DNA of 64,000 nucleotides, taken from Notolepis coatsorum (taxonomy: Eukaryota > Chordata > Actinopteri > Aulopiformes > Paralepididae). The DNA lies in NCBI GenBank assembly GCA_963971535.1, contig OZ020599.1:97981646-98045645 (forward strand), read 5' to 3'. Under the pieces are notes generated by a model. That model had not been told where the DNA came from. It saw nothing but the letters and a program-made list of their open reading frames with translations, and searched no databases. Below, piece after piece: positions 23,371 to 36,008 of this stretch (position 1 is its first letter; the number at the start of each line of letters is the position of its first letter). The position numbers and the translations under genes were made by a program.

Positions 23371-23884
23371 ATTCAGTGACTCAGTCAAGTCAAATCAAGA
23401 GTTTTATTTGTCATGGCATACAAGTATACAATGAAATGCGGGGGGTCTTGCCCGCAAAGATTGTGCATAATACAATAGTAATATATAATAAGAATCCAAT
23501 AGAACGACATTGTGCAATAAAACAAGTAAACAAAGTAGGGCATGTGTGTGTGTGTTCCTGTGGGTCGCCCATCGCATGTGTGTGTGTTAAAATCTGCATG
23601 ACAAATAAAGACGTCTTCTTCTTCTCCTTAAGTGTCTTGCTCGAGGACACTTCTGACACGCTACAGAGAGGAGCTGGAATCGAAGCGTGTCAAGAACCAG
23701 TCACTGGAGCGTGTTATGCATGGACCAGTAATTCCAGTTCAACATAGATGAGATAAGATGGTAGTTTACAGAGCATAGCTTTATAAATGTAGTGAAGACC
23801 AACCGACAGTATCATACAAAATACAGTGGTGAGTGTTGTAGCCATCACTGATAATAAACCTCAGGGCAGAGTGGTATACAGAGT

Positions 23885-24350
23885 CTAAGGGGCCGGTAGT
23901 CGACTACCCCCCGAATGCAAAAAAAAAAATATATATATATATATATATTATTATAATACTTTTTTTATCATTCCATTTGGGCTGTGGGGGGTGCTTAATG
24001 TCTGAAGGAGTCGACTGAAGGCTTCTTGTCTTCTGCAAAAGCATGTAATTGGTCCACTGATGGATACATCTTGATATTCTAGTGTTCATTAGACAGGTGA
24101 AATCCTCTTTCAGTGCCTCTGTGCCCGTTTTCTTAGGCAGTTAGCCCCGCTGGTATGCGCGCCATTAGCGTTAGCCACTCTTCAAGACCTCTTTGCTTTT
24201 GGAAATAATGATAAAAAAGAAAATATATATATATAATTTTTTTTATAAAAAATGTATATAGATATATATTTTTTGCATTCGACTAAGAGGTTGGCAGTCG
24301 ACTGCGGCTCCTTTCGATCGATTCGTCGCCTAGTCGAGGTCAGCCCTAGA
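23885..24350. repeat. Possible MITE with GTCGACT inverted ends
   Basis: GGTAGTCGACTACC on the left, and GCATTCGACTAAG with GGCAGTCGACTGC on the right, flank an A/T-rich interior with (AT)n runs. No target duplication was identified, so the borders are approximate. Confidence 0.4.
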
Positions 24351-25124
24351 TGACAGCAGCGTCTGTAAATTACATTCCCATAGTCCAGAATTGCCAAGAA
24401 AGTTGATTCAACAATCCTTTTTCTACAGAACGAGGGCAAGTTGGCTTTGTTTCTGTAGCCTATCTTTGCTATAGTTTTCGCAATTTGCTAGTAAGGTTAC
24501 CAATGCGGTACTTAAAATGTGAATTTGTTGTCGAACCCTTTCAATATTTGAACCATTTACAGTTGAAATGTGTAGGTTATCGTAGTGAGTCTATGTTTTT
24601 GGATCTGGTTGCTGTCGTTCTCTCAAGGAGTCTCCTATGATAGAACCCCTCCTGTGAACCCCATACCCTCGCCCTTGACTCTGGCAAGTTAAGTATTTTT
24701 AACACTTGAATGAATGAATATGAATGCCATTTAAAAAAACGTATATATTGTGAATAAATATATTTTTGTACTAACTAATTTTGTTCCAGCCTGATCTTCT
24801 TGCTCTTCTTCATACATTATTCAATAGAATTTACATTTATTTTGAACTGGAACGCTGTCTTGTCCTCAAACTGTGAACCTGTAATTTATTTTCGCCTAAA
24901 TCCCGAGGACCTCCCCTCGCTTATTAAAGAAATGTGGCCTAGTTTCTTAGCTTATGACTGTTTATGGTAGGATCTCTCGCACCGTGGCCAATGCTACATA
25001 CATATTCTATGTACAACAAGCTTAGCATTGCGGTGCACAGTATGGTTGTGATGGACCAAGCAGCCAGGATATGAGGACACAGTGGTGCAGGCAAAAATAA
25101 GGGTTTTCATTTACCTAAACAAAG
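24350..25124. other. Intergenic, nothing recognised
   Basis: No coding, RNA or structured repeat signal was seen between the repeat ending at about 24350 and the SINE target site at 25125. Confidence 0.4.
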
Positions 25125-25134
25125 GGTTAACAAA

Positions 25135-25609
25135 GGCGGCTAGGTGGCGCAGTGGGCAAGGCGCTCGCCACCAACGCAGGAGATGCTGGGTTCGAGCCCA
25201 GCTCTCGGCGTTGCTACCAGCTTGGCTGGTCGTTCATACTAATACAGTTAGTATGTATTAGGGGGTGGGAAGCTGGTGGGTGGGGATCGGACGTTGTGGA
25301 CAGCGACTCCTACAGGTCGGTTGGTACGCCTGCGCAGTAGAATCAGGAAGCGACGAGGGCGGCGTGTCCCTCCCACGCAGACCCTCGCCGCTGAGAGATC
25401 GCGCTGTGCAGGTGAAAAGATGCGACGGCTGCCTCCTCGTGTACCGGAGGGGACACGTGATGCAAGGCTTCGTCCACATTGCAGCCGGCTTGTGGGAGGC
25501 ATGGCCTAACAGCGTTCAAGACAGGGGAGGGTAGAATTGGACAATACGAAATTGGGGACGGGAGAAAAATAGAAAAATGGGAAGAAAAAGTAGATACAAA
25601 ATAAAAAAA
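25135..25609 (+). mobile_element. tRNA-derived SINE, copy 3
   Basis: Head GGCGGCTAGGTGGCGCAGTG, B box GGGTTCGAGCCC, A-rich tail. Target duplications GGTTAACAAA lie at 25125-25134 and 25610-25619. Confidence 0.95.
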
Positions 25610-26201
25610 GGTTAACAAATACATAACTTCAAAACAGAATATAAATGGGCCCAAAAAATAGAAGGCAGAACAAAACAGACCTGAACTGAAAGGAAGCCCA
25701 CTCACAAATGGTAAACTCAGCTATATATATATACTCAGTATACTGTAGGTCCTGGCCAGACACATTCACATAGGCAGGATAATTAATACAATTCATATTT
25801 TACTCAAATAATATCTTAAAATTCAGATGAATCTAATAAACAATAAACACAACATACAACATATCTACTAAACTGAACAACCAATAATCTTAAGTAATAA
25901 AGAAATGCATATAACAAACTAAATCATACGACAATGATTCGTCTTCAAGGTCCTCAACTGTCTGCCAGAGGAAATCCTATTCCTCATCATTTACATTTAA
26001 CTGACGCTTTTATCCAAAGTGACCTACAAGTTTTGTACAACAAGTCAGCAGGAAGGGTACAAATCTATCAGCTGAGTAACAATGTTCATCAAAGTGTTGA
26101 GTACTAGGTTAGTATATTAGGACAAGTGCATGACAGTAAGGTTAGTTAGGGTTAGATTTTTTTTTTCATTTCAGATATTGATTGAAGAAGTGCGTCTTTA
26201 G

Positions 26202-26651
26202 AGACAGCTGGGTGACGTAGCGGAGATTGCGCTCGTCACCAATGCAAGAGACTCCGGTATCGAATCCCAGTCTCAGCATTGCCTTCGGCTCATTTGGCAG
26301 AGTCAGCGGGTGGAAGTCGATGGGTGGGGATTGGACGTTGTGGACAGCGACCCCTACAGGTCGGTTGGGAGATGCCTGCACAGCAGAGACAGGAAGTGGC
26401 GAGGGTAGTGTGAGCCTCCCATGCGTTACACCTCGCTAATGAGAGTCCGCGCTGGCAGGCGAAAAGATGTGACAGGCTGCCTCCTCGTGTGCCGGAGGGA
26501 ACATGTGATGCAAGGCTTCTATCATCTCTACAAACAACCAGTGGGGGGCATAGTCGAGCAACGTTCAAGACAGGGGAGGGGAGAATTGGATACACGAAAA
26601 TTGGGATGGGAGAAAAATTGAAAAAATAAGGAGAAAAAGTGGATAAAAAAA
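26202..26651 (+). mobile_element. tRNA-derived SINE, copy 4
   Basis: Head ACAGCTGGGTGACGTAGCGG with a shifted B-box (GTATCGAATCCC). Perfect 17-bp target duplications AAGAAGTGCGTCTTTAG lie at 26185-26201 and 26652-26668. Confidence 0.95.
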
Positions 26652-27305
26652 AAGAAGTGCGTCTTTAGTCAACGGCGAAAGATTGAACGGGTTTCGGCTG
26701 TCCTAACTGTGGTGGGAAGATCGTTCCATCATCAGGAACGCTGTGAGTCTGAATTCAGTTTGTGAGGATATGTCAGTGGTAAAAGTTCTGTCAGAACAGG
26801 AAGGGTTGGGTCATCATCACTCCCTTCCACGGCTACACAGTTCAATTGGGACCCAGGATCGATTGATGCTTCCGATACTGAAGATGAGCTGCGTGATTCC
26901 GTCTCTGTATCAAAATAGATAGATAGGAGAGTTTGTGATTGTGGGTATTCAATTGTCAACAATTGTCTGCAATAAAAATAATGAATAACACTAATAAAAT
27001 AAAACAGAAATATATACCTTGAGCAGGAGAATATTTGGGTTGAGAAAATGCAAAGCCTGAGAAATGATGGAAACAGAAATAACATTAACAATACTTACAA
27101 TTTAACATTTCACGTAGGTTGCGACCACATTTGGAGGGCGGAGCTAGGCGATCATGGAGTAGACGTGTTTCACGTGAGCTCCCTTCTATCGTGCGAAATA
27201 TACTTTTCTCCCCATTAGTCTTTATTTTATTTTTATTTGTTATTTATCTGCTTGTTGAGTCGCCGAGTTTCAACTACTGTCGTCGACTTTTTTCAACTTT
27301 CTGCG

Positions 27306-28211
27306 ATGTCGGTGGTGGAGACCAGATCCATGAGCGCCCCAGCCAGCAAACTGCCACCGGGCCTGACCGCGCCGTCGCCCGGTATCAATGAGATAAGCGA
27401 AGCTGTACTCTCGGTCATGACCAAACTCCATGCAGACTTTGAGACACGCTTCGCTGAAACACAAAGAAAAGTGCAGGCGGAATTTTTTGATAACCTTCAT
27501 CGAGAGATGTCAGAGGAAATTAGGTTGGCGGTAGACCCGTTGAGAGACAAGATGGAGTCGCTGCACGTTGTCTCCTCGGCTAATGCTAACGAACTAGCCA
27601 CGCTAACGACAGAGGCCTCACTACAAGGCGAGAGGATAGCGGGTCTGGAGACCTCCCTGCTGGCTAGGCAGGCTGAAGTTGCCAAACTACAGTCGGTAAT
27701 TATGGAAATGCAGTCCCGGGAGAGACGCTACAACATCAGGATTGTTGGTGTACCGGAGGGCAACGAGGGAGGCCGTCTCTCGGAGACCATGCCGGAATTG
27801 CTGCAGGAAATACTGGGGAAAGATGTCCTCCCCACCCCTCCCGTATGTGAGTCGGCCTACAGAGCGGGCAGGACCAGTCCTGGAGTGAACAAAGAGCCGA
27901 GGCCCATCATTGTCAAGCTGAACAGGCTTCAGCAGAGGGAACTCATCATGCGGTCGGCCCGTGCCAGAAGGGGTAAACTAAGTCTTGGCGATCACAAAGT
28001 GGCCATTTTCGAAGACTTTACGCCGGAGGTTCAAGCACAGAGAGGCGAATACAAAGTGGTCATGTCCAGGCTATGGAAAGTAGGCCTGAGGCCTACGCTA
28101 TTCGCTCCCGCGAAATTATCTGTGCTGGGTAAGGACGATGATCGGCGTTCATTTTGGTCGTTGGCTAAAGCGAAGGAATATCTCGAGGGGATAGCCGAGA
28201 CGGTAGCTTGA
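27306..28211 (+). CDS. L1 ORF1 protein (RNA-binding chaperone)
   Basis: An intact 301-residue ORF beginning MSVVETRSMSAP. A coiled-coil-like segment (about residues 40-140, heptad-rich, including AELQ/LEGLETSLLARQAEVA-type sequence) precedes an RRM-like domain starting RRYNIRIVGVPEG and a basic C-terminal domain (RPIIVKLNRLQQRELIMRSA). This order is that of L1 ORF1p, which trimerises and coats L1 RNA. I chose the ATG at 27306; an in-frame upstream ATG at 27237 lies in what is more likely 5' UTR. Confidence 0.9.
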   Translation: MSVVETRSMSAPASKLPPGLTAPSPGINEISEAVLSVMTKLHADFETRFAETQRKVQAEFFDNLHREMSEEIRLAVDPLRDKMESLHVVSSANANELATLTTEASLQGERIAGLETSLLARQAEVAKLQSVIMEMQSRERRYNIRIVGVPEGNEGGRLSETMPELLQEILGKDVLPTPPVCESAYRAGRTSPGVNKEPRPIIVKLNRLQQRELIMRSARARRGKLSLGDHKVAIFEDFTPEVQAQRGEYKVVMSRLWKVGLRPTLFAPAKLSVLGKDDDRRSFWSLAKAKEYLEGIAETVA

Positions 28212-29553
28212 TATCTATGTCGGGTGAGTGACTTGGCGATGTGGGCCTGAATACATTGATAGGGCCGACTACTCACAAATGCTTGCTGAAGTTGCTGTCA
28301 TGCCCAGACATGCTAACTGTCCACTGCCCATCCAAACTAGCGGGGCTTCCCAATGACTTCTGTTACTTGCTAATGCTGACCTCATGGTCGTACTTGTGTG
28401 TCGCCTCTATGAAAGCTAGCGAGCTAGCTGAACAATGTACATAACAGATTTTAACGTGCTAGCCGGATTCATCACTAGCTTACGCGCTAGCCTCGGGCTA
28501 GCTAGCAGGCTGTGTCTATCGCCTGCGCCGAGACATTCGAGACCCGTTAATGTTTACGTATTTTGGTTGTTGTTGCTGTTTAAGTGACATCGGTTTGCAC
28601 AATTCAACGGTGATCGGGTCCTTAACTAACTTCTTGTATGCTTTTATTTTTATATCCAGGCTGTTTTGAGCTTTGGGCTCCAGTAGTAGAAGGTCGGTTG
28701 AATATATATATACAATATATGATAACAGGTTGTGTCAGGTATAGCTTATAACTATCCCCGGGTTAATGAAGGTGTTTAATTCTATTCTTACATAGGTTAT
28801 GTCATTCCAGCCGTTGTGCCTGATCAGAGGGGCTGTTACATGCGTGCACTTTGACCATAACCCCCTTTTTTCCTTTTCTTCTTATTGTCGATGTTTAAAT
28901 GACAGCTGTTTGCGCAATTTACCTGTGATCCGATCCTGCCTTAGACTATCTGCTGGTATGCTTTAATTTAATTTTGTTTTGAATTTTCCTTTATCCATTT
29001 ATGCTATAACATTGCAACATTAATACGCAGACTCGGAAGTAGATGGTTACAGGGTTGATGTTGAGTTATTATATAATAATGGCTATTTTTTCCATTATAG
29101 TTGTCTCATGTTAGGGCCAAGGCTCACGGTGGTTTTCGACCGATATCTTTATTGAATTTAATTTTTATTTGGGTTTATTGGACTAGTGGGGGTTTAATCA
29201 GGGGTTTATCTAGAGGGGGGTCGGAGTGGAGAGCGTCTTATTGGATCCATGACTCCAGTGGGGAATGATAGGAAGATGACCATCCTTAGTGGATGGGGCA
29301 TAGGGAGGGGATTGGAGAGTGGGTATAGGAGGGTTTATAATAGGACGGGTGGGTTAGGGTTTAGAGTAGAAGGAGGGGGGGGTTGTAACTGGGGTGGTAT
29401 TTTTCTGTGTTTTATGTACTGTTGTCTTATATGTGTGTAATTGTTCCTCCTCTGAACTCCTGGGATCGACCGTCTGGGCCCGCCTGGATCAGCGCCTCTG
29501 TACTCAGCCTGGCTGCACTGGTATGTTCTCTACGCATTTAGACAAACTCGACC
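28212..29553 (+). other. Long inter-ORF region of the L1
   Basis: 1342 bp separate ORF1 from ORF2, with no ORF of recognisable content. Two segments, about 28555-28650 and 28870-28970, look like diverged copies of each other (GTTTAAGTGACATCGGTTTG versus GTTTAAATGACAGCTGTTTG). The 3' half is G-rich (GGGGG runs at 29215-29390). Confidence 0.6.
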
Positions 29554-29951
29554 ATGGCTAAATTGAATATTTTAATTTGGAACGCAGGGGGTCTTAACGC
29601 CCCACACAAGCGTGCCAGTGTCCTTTGGTTATTGAAGAGAAGAAATATTGACATTGCTCTCCTTAGTGAGACGCATTTATTGGTGGGTGATGTTGTGTCA
29701 AGGCTAGCAAATCGACAATATCACGTTATCTCCTCATCCTCAGCCGATGATAAGACGAAAGGAGTCGTCATAGTTACAAGACGTAACCTTGATATCAAAG
29801 TCCTGGATGTGTGGTCGGACACGGAGGGAAGGATTACTATAGCAAAAGTTGAGTTCTCTCATAGGAAGATGGCAATAATAGCATTGTATGCCCCTAACAC
29901 ATTTGATTCAGCGTTCTATAATACAATCACGAAGAATATGTTGGAACTTAA

Positions 29952-30764
29952 CACTTTGAGCGCCACGCCTGGTTTTCCGTTTTACCGGCTGAATGCCACC
30001 ATCGGCGCCAATGTTAACGTTAATATCGCCTAATCTATGTTTTAAATTATGGCTATGTGTCTAATCTGCCCATCGCATTATCAAATACTATTTTCCAGTC
30101 AGTGCTGTGAAGGCAGATTGTTTTTTTATCGCGTCGTTTCAGTTTCAGAGCAGTTAGAAAAGCCCCCGTTTTGATATAAAAAACAGCTCATTCTGGAGCA
30201 TTCTATGAAAATCGTCTTTTAGTGGAATATTCCACAACGTTGATATTCGTCTGCCTTTTTATGAATCGTTTTCAAATAAACGCTAGATGATCAATATTAT
30301 ACGTGCACGCAAGCACATTACGGCCGCGCACTGATAATCGCTCTGTTGATTTCCTCACGGACTTTTACAGTGAAACCGAATAAGGACATTTCACAAAACA
30401 GCTTATAACTTCATCAAACTTACTCTGATTATCCTAACACTGATAACATAGAGTCCTTACCTGACATCAGATGGTATCCAACTGGTATATTCCAATTCCT
30501 GATCACCATTCGAAAAAATCAATATGTGTATGGATCCAACGCGATACTGTAGATCTCCATGATCAACGGGGATCTGAGGTTCCAGAATGAACTGTGGTAA
30601 CCCCGGCTGGATCAGTGAACTGGAAAATGTGGAGTACCGGATTTTTTTCCCCATTCATTTTCATTGAGTCCATTCCAAAATCACTTATGTCATCTGGGAG
30701 ACGACAGGGGGCGCTTTTTTTTTTTTTTTTAACCCGAGAAATCTCGTGAGTGGCACTCAAAGTG
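29952..30764 (-). mobile_element. piggyBac-type MITE in L1 ORF2 (TTAA target)
   Basis: Ends CACTTTGAGCGCCACG... and (reverse complement) CACTTTGAGTGCCACT... form inverted repeats. TTAA is duplicated at 29948-29951 and 30765-30768. Removing the element plus one TTAA restores the L1 frame (LELN-GYALIVGG). It shares a core with 36009-36970 and 1521-2410, in reverse orientation. No transposase. Confidence 0.93.
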
Positions 30765-31511
30765 TTAATGGATACGCTCTCATTGTGGGTGGCGATTTTA
30801 ATGCGTGCTGGGATGCGGAGATGGATAGGTCCGGGTCCTCTGAAACAAGCAACCAAAAACAGTCCTCTAAGGCCCTCAGGATGTGGGCCCAGGACACGGG
30901 GCTCGCAGACCTATGGCGCTTATCCAATCCCACCCTCAAGGATTACTCTCACCTGTCAGCCAGACACAAAACCTTCTCTCGAATAGACTATGCATTCACG
31001 TCCCCTAATATGTTTGATAGTTTCGACGTCTCATTGGTTCCCCTGGCTCTCTCGGACCACAAGGGGATTTTCCTTGTGGCAACCTTTGGCAGGCTCTCCA
31101 CGAGAGCTCCCAGGTGGCATTTTAACTCAACCTTATTAAAGAACGATGATTTCTGTTCTGAGTTCAGGAGTAAACTAGCTGAATTCTTGCAGATCAATGT
31201 TGGCACGGTCGATGACCCCAGGGTCCTATGGAACGCATTGAAAGGATTTATCAGGGGTCATGTCACACTTTTCGCCTCCAATTTGCGTAAATCCCGGTAA
31301 AAAAAACTAGAAGGACTGGAAACATTATATGCGGACCTATACGCATCTTTGCAAACTAACTATAGTGAACGACTAAACACACAACGTAAGATAGTCAAGA
31401 AAGAAATAAACTCCATACTTAAACAACAGTCTGAGTTCTTGATACATAGGACAAGGCAAAATTACTACTTTCACGGCTCCAGGCCTAGCCATCTATTGGC
31501 AATGAAAATAC

Positions 31512-31725
31512 GCTCGAAACTTTCTTTTTTAGCGTTTATCGCTTTTTCTGGTCAAGCATGACCGACAGAAACAGGTTGAATGGGATGTAGAGTAGGGGAA
31601 GACACTCTGAGAAAATACGGCGGGTCCGGGAATCGAACTCGTGTACCCCAGATCCGTGACGAGCACGGTTGTCCCCGACGCAGAAATAGCGCCGAGATAC
31701 GCGGTGAGCTACGGGAGCTCCCCCG
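31512..31725 (-). mobile_element. tRNA-type SINE in L1 ORF2
   Basis: The reverse strand reads GGGAGCTCCCGTAGCTCACCG (A-box-like) and, about 75 bp on, GAGTTCGATTCCC (B box), then a roughly 100-bp body ending GCGATAAACGCTAAAAAAG. It replaces part of the ORF2 linker before [13 protein letters not shown] and shifts the frame. It is a different family from the roughly 450-bp SINEs. Left border approximate. Confidence 0.7.
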
Positions 31726-33993
31726 ATCAATGACACTTTTAAAGAGTTTTACTCACAGTTATATAGCTCAGAGGTTAATCTCGACGACTCTAAATTTGAA
31801 TCGTTCATTGGCGGGCTTGAGATACCCCACATTTCTGAGGAAGAGGCTAAGGAACTGGGGAAACCGATCACTCTTATGGAACTAAGGGAGACGATTGCTG
31901 AAATGCAGAGGGGTAAGGCACCAGGCTGGGATGGTATTCCACCCGAGGTGTATTTAGCTTTCTGGGACCAACTGGGTCCATTGATGCTCGATATGATCAA
32001 TTACGCTATCGAACAAGGGGAGTTCTCAAGAGATGTCAACATGGCGTTGATTTCTTTACTTCTCAAGAAGGACAAAGATCCCAATGATTGTGGTAGCTAT
32101 AGGCCCTTGAGTCTTCTCGGGGCCGATTTAAAAGTGTTTGCCAAGGTGCTGGCCCGCCGCCTGCAGAGATTTATGACGGTATTGGTACACTGCGATCAAA
32201 CTGGTTTTATCCCGGGGCGCCTGGCTGCAGATAATCTTAGGAGGCTGTTGCATGTAGTCGATAACAGTAAAGACAATACAGCTCCGTCCACAGTTCTGTC
32301 TTTGGATGCCATGAAGGCGTTTGACAGACTAGAATGGTCATACCTGTGGAAGGTACTTGAGGTCATGGGTCTTGGAAAGAATTTTATTCATATGATTAAA
32401 GTCCTGTATGCCTCGCCGTCGGCAATGACAGGCAAAAACTGTTCCACACTTTTCCCAGTCTCCAGATCTTCTAGACAGGGTTGTCTGAGCCCAGGACTAT
32501 TCGCGCTTTCCCTCGAACCATTGGCCCAATTTATTAGGCAATCGGAGGACATCGTCCCCATAATGATCAATAATACACCACACAAAATTGCTCTCTATGC
32601 GGATGACCTACTGATTTTTATGGATGACCCTTCCCGGTCGGCCACAAAATTATTGGGAATAATCGACGACTTTGGTAAATTGTCAGGCTTTAAGATTAAC
32701 TGGAACAAATCAGCCTGCCTACCTCTCAATGAGCTGGCCAAAGCGGTGCGACTACCAGCTGATATCCCCATAGTGGAACATTTTAAATACTTAGGCATAG
32801 AGATATTCCCCACGCTGAGTCAAACTACTAAGTTCAACTTCACGGGTACTTATGATAAAATACGCCAGGATCTAGACAGATGGTCGTCCCTTCCTAACTC
32901 CTTACAAGCCCGAGCTTCCATAATCAAAATGAACGTCCTGCCTAGGATACATTTTGTTAGCTCAATGCTCCCCCTGCCCCCTCCAATAGACCACTGGCGC
33001 AAGGTACAATCGATGGTATCTAAGTTTATCTGGAATAACAAACGCCCCGAGAATCAAAAGAGCTACTACTCAACGTAGGAAACAAGATGGGGGCCTTGCA
33101 ATCCCTGATTTTAAGCTTTATTTCTGGTCCTTTTCACTGAGACCTCTGATGTGCTGGCTAGACCCTGTAGATGCTGTATCTTGGCGCTCCTTAGAAGCGG
33201 CGGCGGTCTCACCGCTAAGATTGCAGGATGTGGTGTACTCCACTGTCCCTATTTCGAAATGCCGACTGAGGTATGGACCGATCATAACTCACGTGATCCA
33301 GACGTGGAGTAATGTACAGAAGTCGTGTGGGGTTAAATGCCTGTGGCACCTGGACTCTCCAATTTTTAATAACCAGCAATTACTTGTTGGGCACAAGCCG
33401 GTTAATATTCCTCAATGGCAAAGGAGGGGGGTTCATACTCTGGAGGATATTTATGATAAGAACGGCCTCCGTGCGTTTCAGGACTTAAGAGAATTTTATG
33501 ATCTTCCCGGCGAGTCCTTCTTTCTTTACCTTCAACTAAGGTCAGCGCTGAGGGCGCATGGCGTGCCGTGGGCTCAAGCTTTGCAACCACATCCCTTCCT
33601 CAGGCTCATAGTGGACAGGACGACCTCCAGAGGGTTTGTCTCAGACTTTTATACGCTCTTAATTCAATCCACGTATAAAAATGTATCATTGGATACAATC
33701 TGGCGTGTGGATATCCCGGAGTTGGACCCCGAGTTTGACTGGGATGATGTTTGGGCAAATGTGGCATTGTCTTCCCGCAACCCCAATCACCAGCAAATTA
33801 ATTTTAATTATATTCATAGGACCTATCTTACACCTAGGAAGCTATTTGCTATGGGACTGATAACCGACTCTCGGTGCACTTTGTGCTCTCAAAAGGCCAC
33901 TGGCACTTATATGCATATGTATTGGGATTGCCCACCAGTGGCCCGCTTCTGGAGGTCAATAACGGACAAACTTTCAGATCTGTGTGGCTTAAC

Positions 33994-35228
33994 TGTTATG
34001 GTTTGTAACCGACCCCAATCGCACAACACAAGACAGGTATGAGAGTAAGCCAAAACAGGGCAAATATTTATTATAGAACAAAAAAGCGGCACAGTCCCTT
34101 TAAGGGAAAACACAAAAACACTAGAGTCAAGGAAATATGGAAAATGCGGCACTGTGCCTTTAAGAGGCGAACAGGCTAAGTGACTAAGGCTAAGGGCCAG
34201 GGCTAAGGACCAGGGCTAAGTGTCAGGGCCAGGACCAGGGGCACTGGAGAGGGGGACAGGGACAGAGGCCCGGAGAGGCGGGCTGGAGACAGGGACAGAG
34301 AACAGGGTTAAGGCCTTGGACAGGGCGAGGGCCAGAGCTGCTTACAGGGATGAGGACAGGGTTCCGACGGCGGAGGCCTGGCACAGGGACAGGGGCCAGA
34401 CGGTGGAGGCCTGGCACGGGGCCAGGGGCCCGACGGCGGAGGCCTGGCACGGAGACAGGGGCCCGACGGCGGGGGCCTGGCACGGGAACAGGGGCCCGAC
34501 AGCGGGGCCTGGCACGGAGATCCTCCTCCTCCTCTTCGGATGCTGCAGACGGGCAGCGCAGAACAAAGGGGGTCCCAGGGGACCGGGATGGGAACACGCC
34601 GTCCTCCCGTGGAATACTAGGGAGCGACGACGAGCCTGGGTCCAAGGGGAACGGGATGGGCACACGCCGTCCTCCCGTGGAATACTAGGGAGCGACGACG
34701 AGCCTCACCCCCAGGAACGAGGATCACGAAAAGACGCCTTCCTCCCGTGGAATCGGGAGCGATGACGAGCCGGCTTGACATCTGGAGTGGGAACACTGGA
34801 AAACCTCCCGTAGAGAATTAGAGAGCGAAGACGGTGTCCCACTCCAGGCAAACGGCGACAGGTGGTGATGGCTGGCACGTCGTCTCACGCCGGAGACGCG
34901 GCAGGTGATGGTAACGTACAGGATGGTAACGTACAGAACTCCATGAACACAGAGTGTACACAGATACAGATACAGAACGAACACAGAGTCCAGGACACAG
35001 AACGACCCGACAAGGACTGGAGGGGAGTCTGCAACCTATGTACTCTCCCGAGGTGATTGCAAACTCCCAACAGGTGCGTGAAGGTAGAGGATCAAGGATG
35101 TCCAAGGGTGGGGGCTGGTGAAGAGTAGAGGAGAGTAAATCATCGCAAGGGTGGGGGCTGGTGAAGAGTAGAGGAGAGTAGACAGGGAAAACACAGGAAA
35201 AAGGTCCAGGGACAGGCGAATCCTCACA
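33994..35228 (-). mobile_element. Solo LTR (minus orientation) in L1 ORF2
   Basis: The 1235-bp insertion begins TG and ends CA, with 5-bp target duplication TTAAC (33989-33993 and 35229-35233). The minus strand carries AATAAA at 34071-34066, about 75 bp before the LTR 3' end, and GC-rich tandem repeats of roughly 27-33 bp (GGCCTGGCACGGGG-type, about 34370-34520). Subtracting it and one TTAAC restores the L1 frame. No gag/pol coding was found, so this is a recombination-reduced LTR of unidentified family. Confidence 0.88.
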
Positions 35229-36008
35229 TTAACTATCCCATTCACAGCTGTTACGCTACTCCTGAACGATATAACAACACTACCCGCGTCCGTACAACTG
35301 AAAAGGGTTGTCCTAGCGGGCGTCACAGCGGCGAAGAAGCTAATAGCAATGAGATGGAAGGAGCCTGAGAAGCTCACAGTGATTAACTGGTCCCTAACAC
35401 TGTTGGATGTGATTTATCTTGAGATATCCACGGCGCGGGTGATTGGGGTGGGGCAGGCTGGGATTGACCTATGGTTCGCAGAAGGTTAGGACCGCCGTGT
35501 GCGGTTGGGGTGCTTGTTCGGGGGAGTCCGGCGGTCTCGTGGGAGGGGGAGGAGGAAATGTCTTGTCTGTCTTGTCTTTTGTGATGTCTTGAATTTAACT
35601 AGGGATTTTATTGGGGGGCAGCTATTTAGCTAGTTCTTCGCTATTTGGTCATCTGTTAGATAGTACCCCTGGAATTTTGAATTTAAAATTTAAAAAGGTT
35701 GAACTCTGTTTTCTTTTCTTTTTGTCTTTATAATTTATAAATTGTTATATTCTGTATTATTATTGTTTTTGTTATTTTCCTGTGAAGTTCTGTGTATTGT
35801 GATTGTGATTAATGTGTTGTCTTGTTTCATGTAAGTAATAATAAAAAATTTGATAAAAAAAAAACAATACTTACAATTTATTTTATGAAAGCATAATGTG
35901 ATATCAATCTTTATTTTTACATAATTATTACATATCTTTAACACTAGAAAGGCCACTGTTTTTAAATTTATTTATTATTTATCTATTTCTACCTAAAAAG
36001 GTCATTAA

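Larger units (their letters stand above)
29554..35489 (+). pseudogene. L1 ORF2 (endonuclease-reverse transcriptase), interrupted
   Basis: The AP-type endonuclease runs from ILIWNAGGLN and LLSETHL, is split after LELN by the MITE, and resumes with GYALIVGGDFNA, SRIDYAF and LSDHKGI. The reverse transcriptase (31876-33078) has [68 protein letters not shown] and the catalytic YADDLLIF. The C-terminus (33149 onward) has a Cys/His motif (CTLC...HMYWDC) and finishes beyond the solo LTR at GIDLWFAEG-stop (35489). Inactivating changes: TAA at 31298, a SINE insertion at about 31512-31725, a frameshift near 33045-33060, and two larger insertions. Confidence 0.92.
27105..35862 (+). mobile_element. Structurally complete L1-type LINE with three nested insertions
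   Basis: Perfect 18-bp target duplications AACAATACTTACAATTTA flank it (27087-27104 and 35863-35880). It ends in GATAAAAAAAAAA. Order: a roughly 200-bp 5' UTR, ORF1 (27306-28211), an unusually long 1.34-kb inter-ORF region, ORF2 (29554-35489 with interruptions) and a 3' UTR containing a GGAGGAAATGTCTT motif shared with other copies in this window. Insertions in ORF2 are a TTAA-flanked MITE (29952-30764), a tRNA-type SINE (about 31512-31725) and a solo LTR (33994-35228). ORF2 also has a stop at 31298-31300 and a frameshift near 33045-33060, so it is dead as it stands. Confidence 0.95.

Noticed and set aside
34220..34765. Glycine/arginine-rich ORFs on both strands
   Set aside because: They lie in the GC-rich tandem array of the solo LTR and show no domain or codon constraint.
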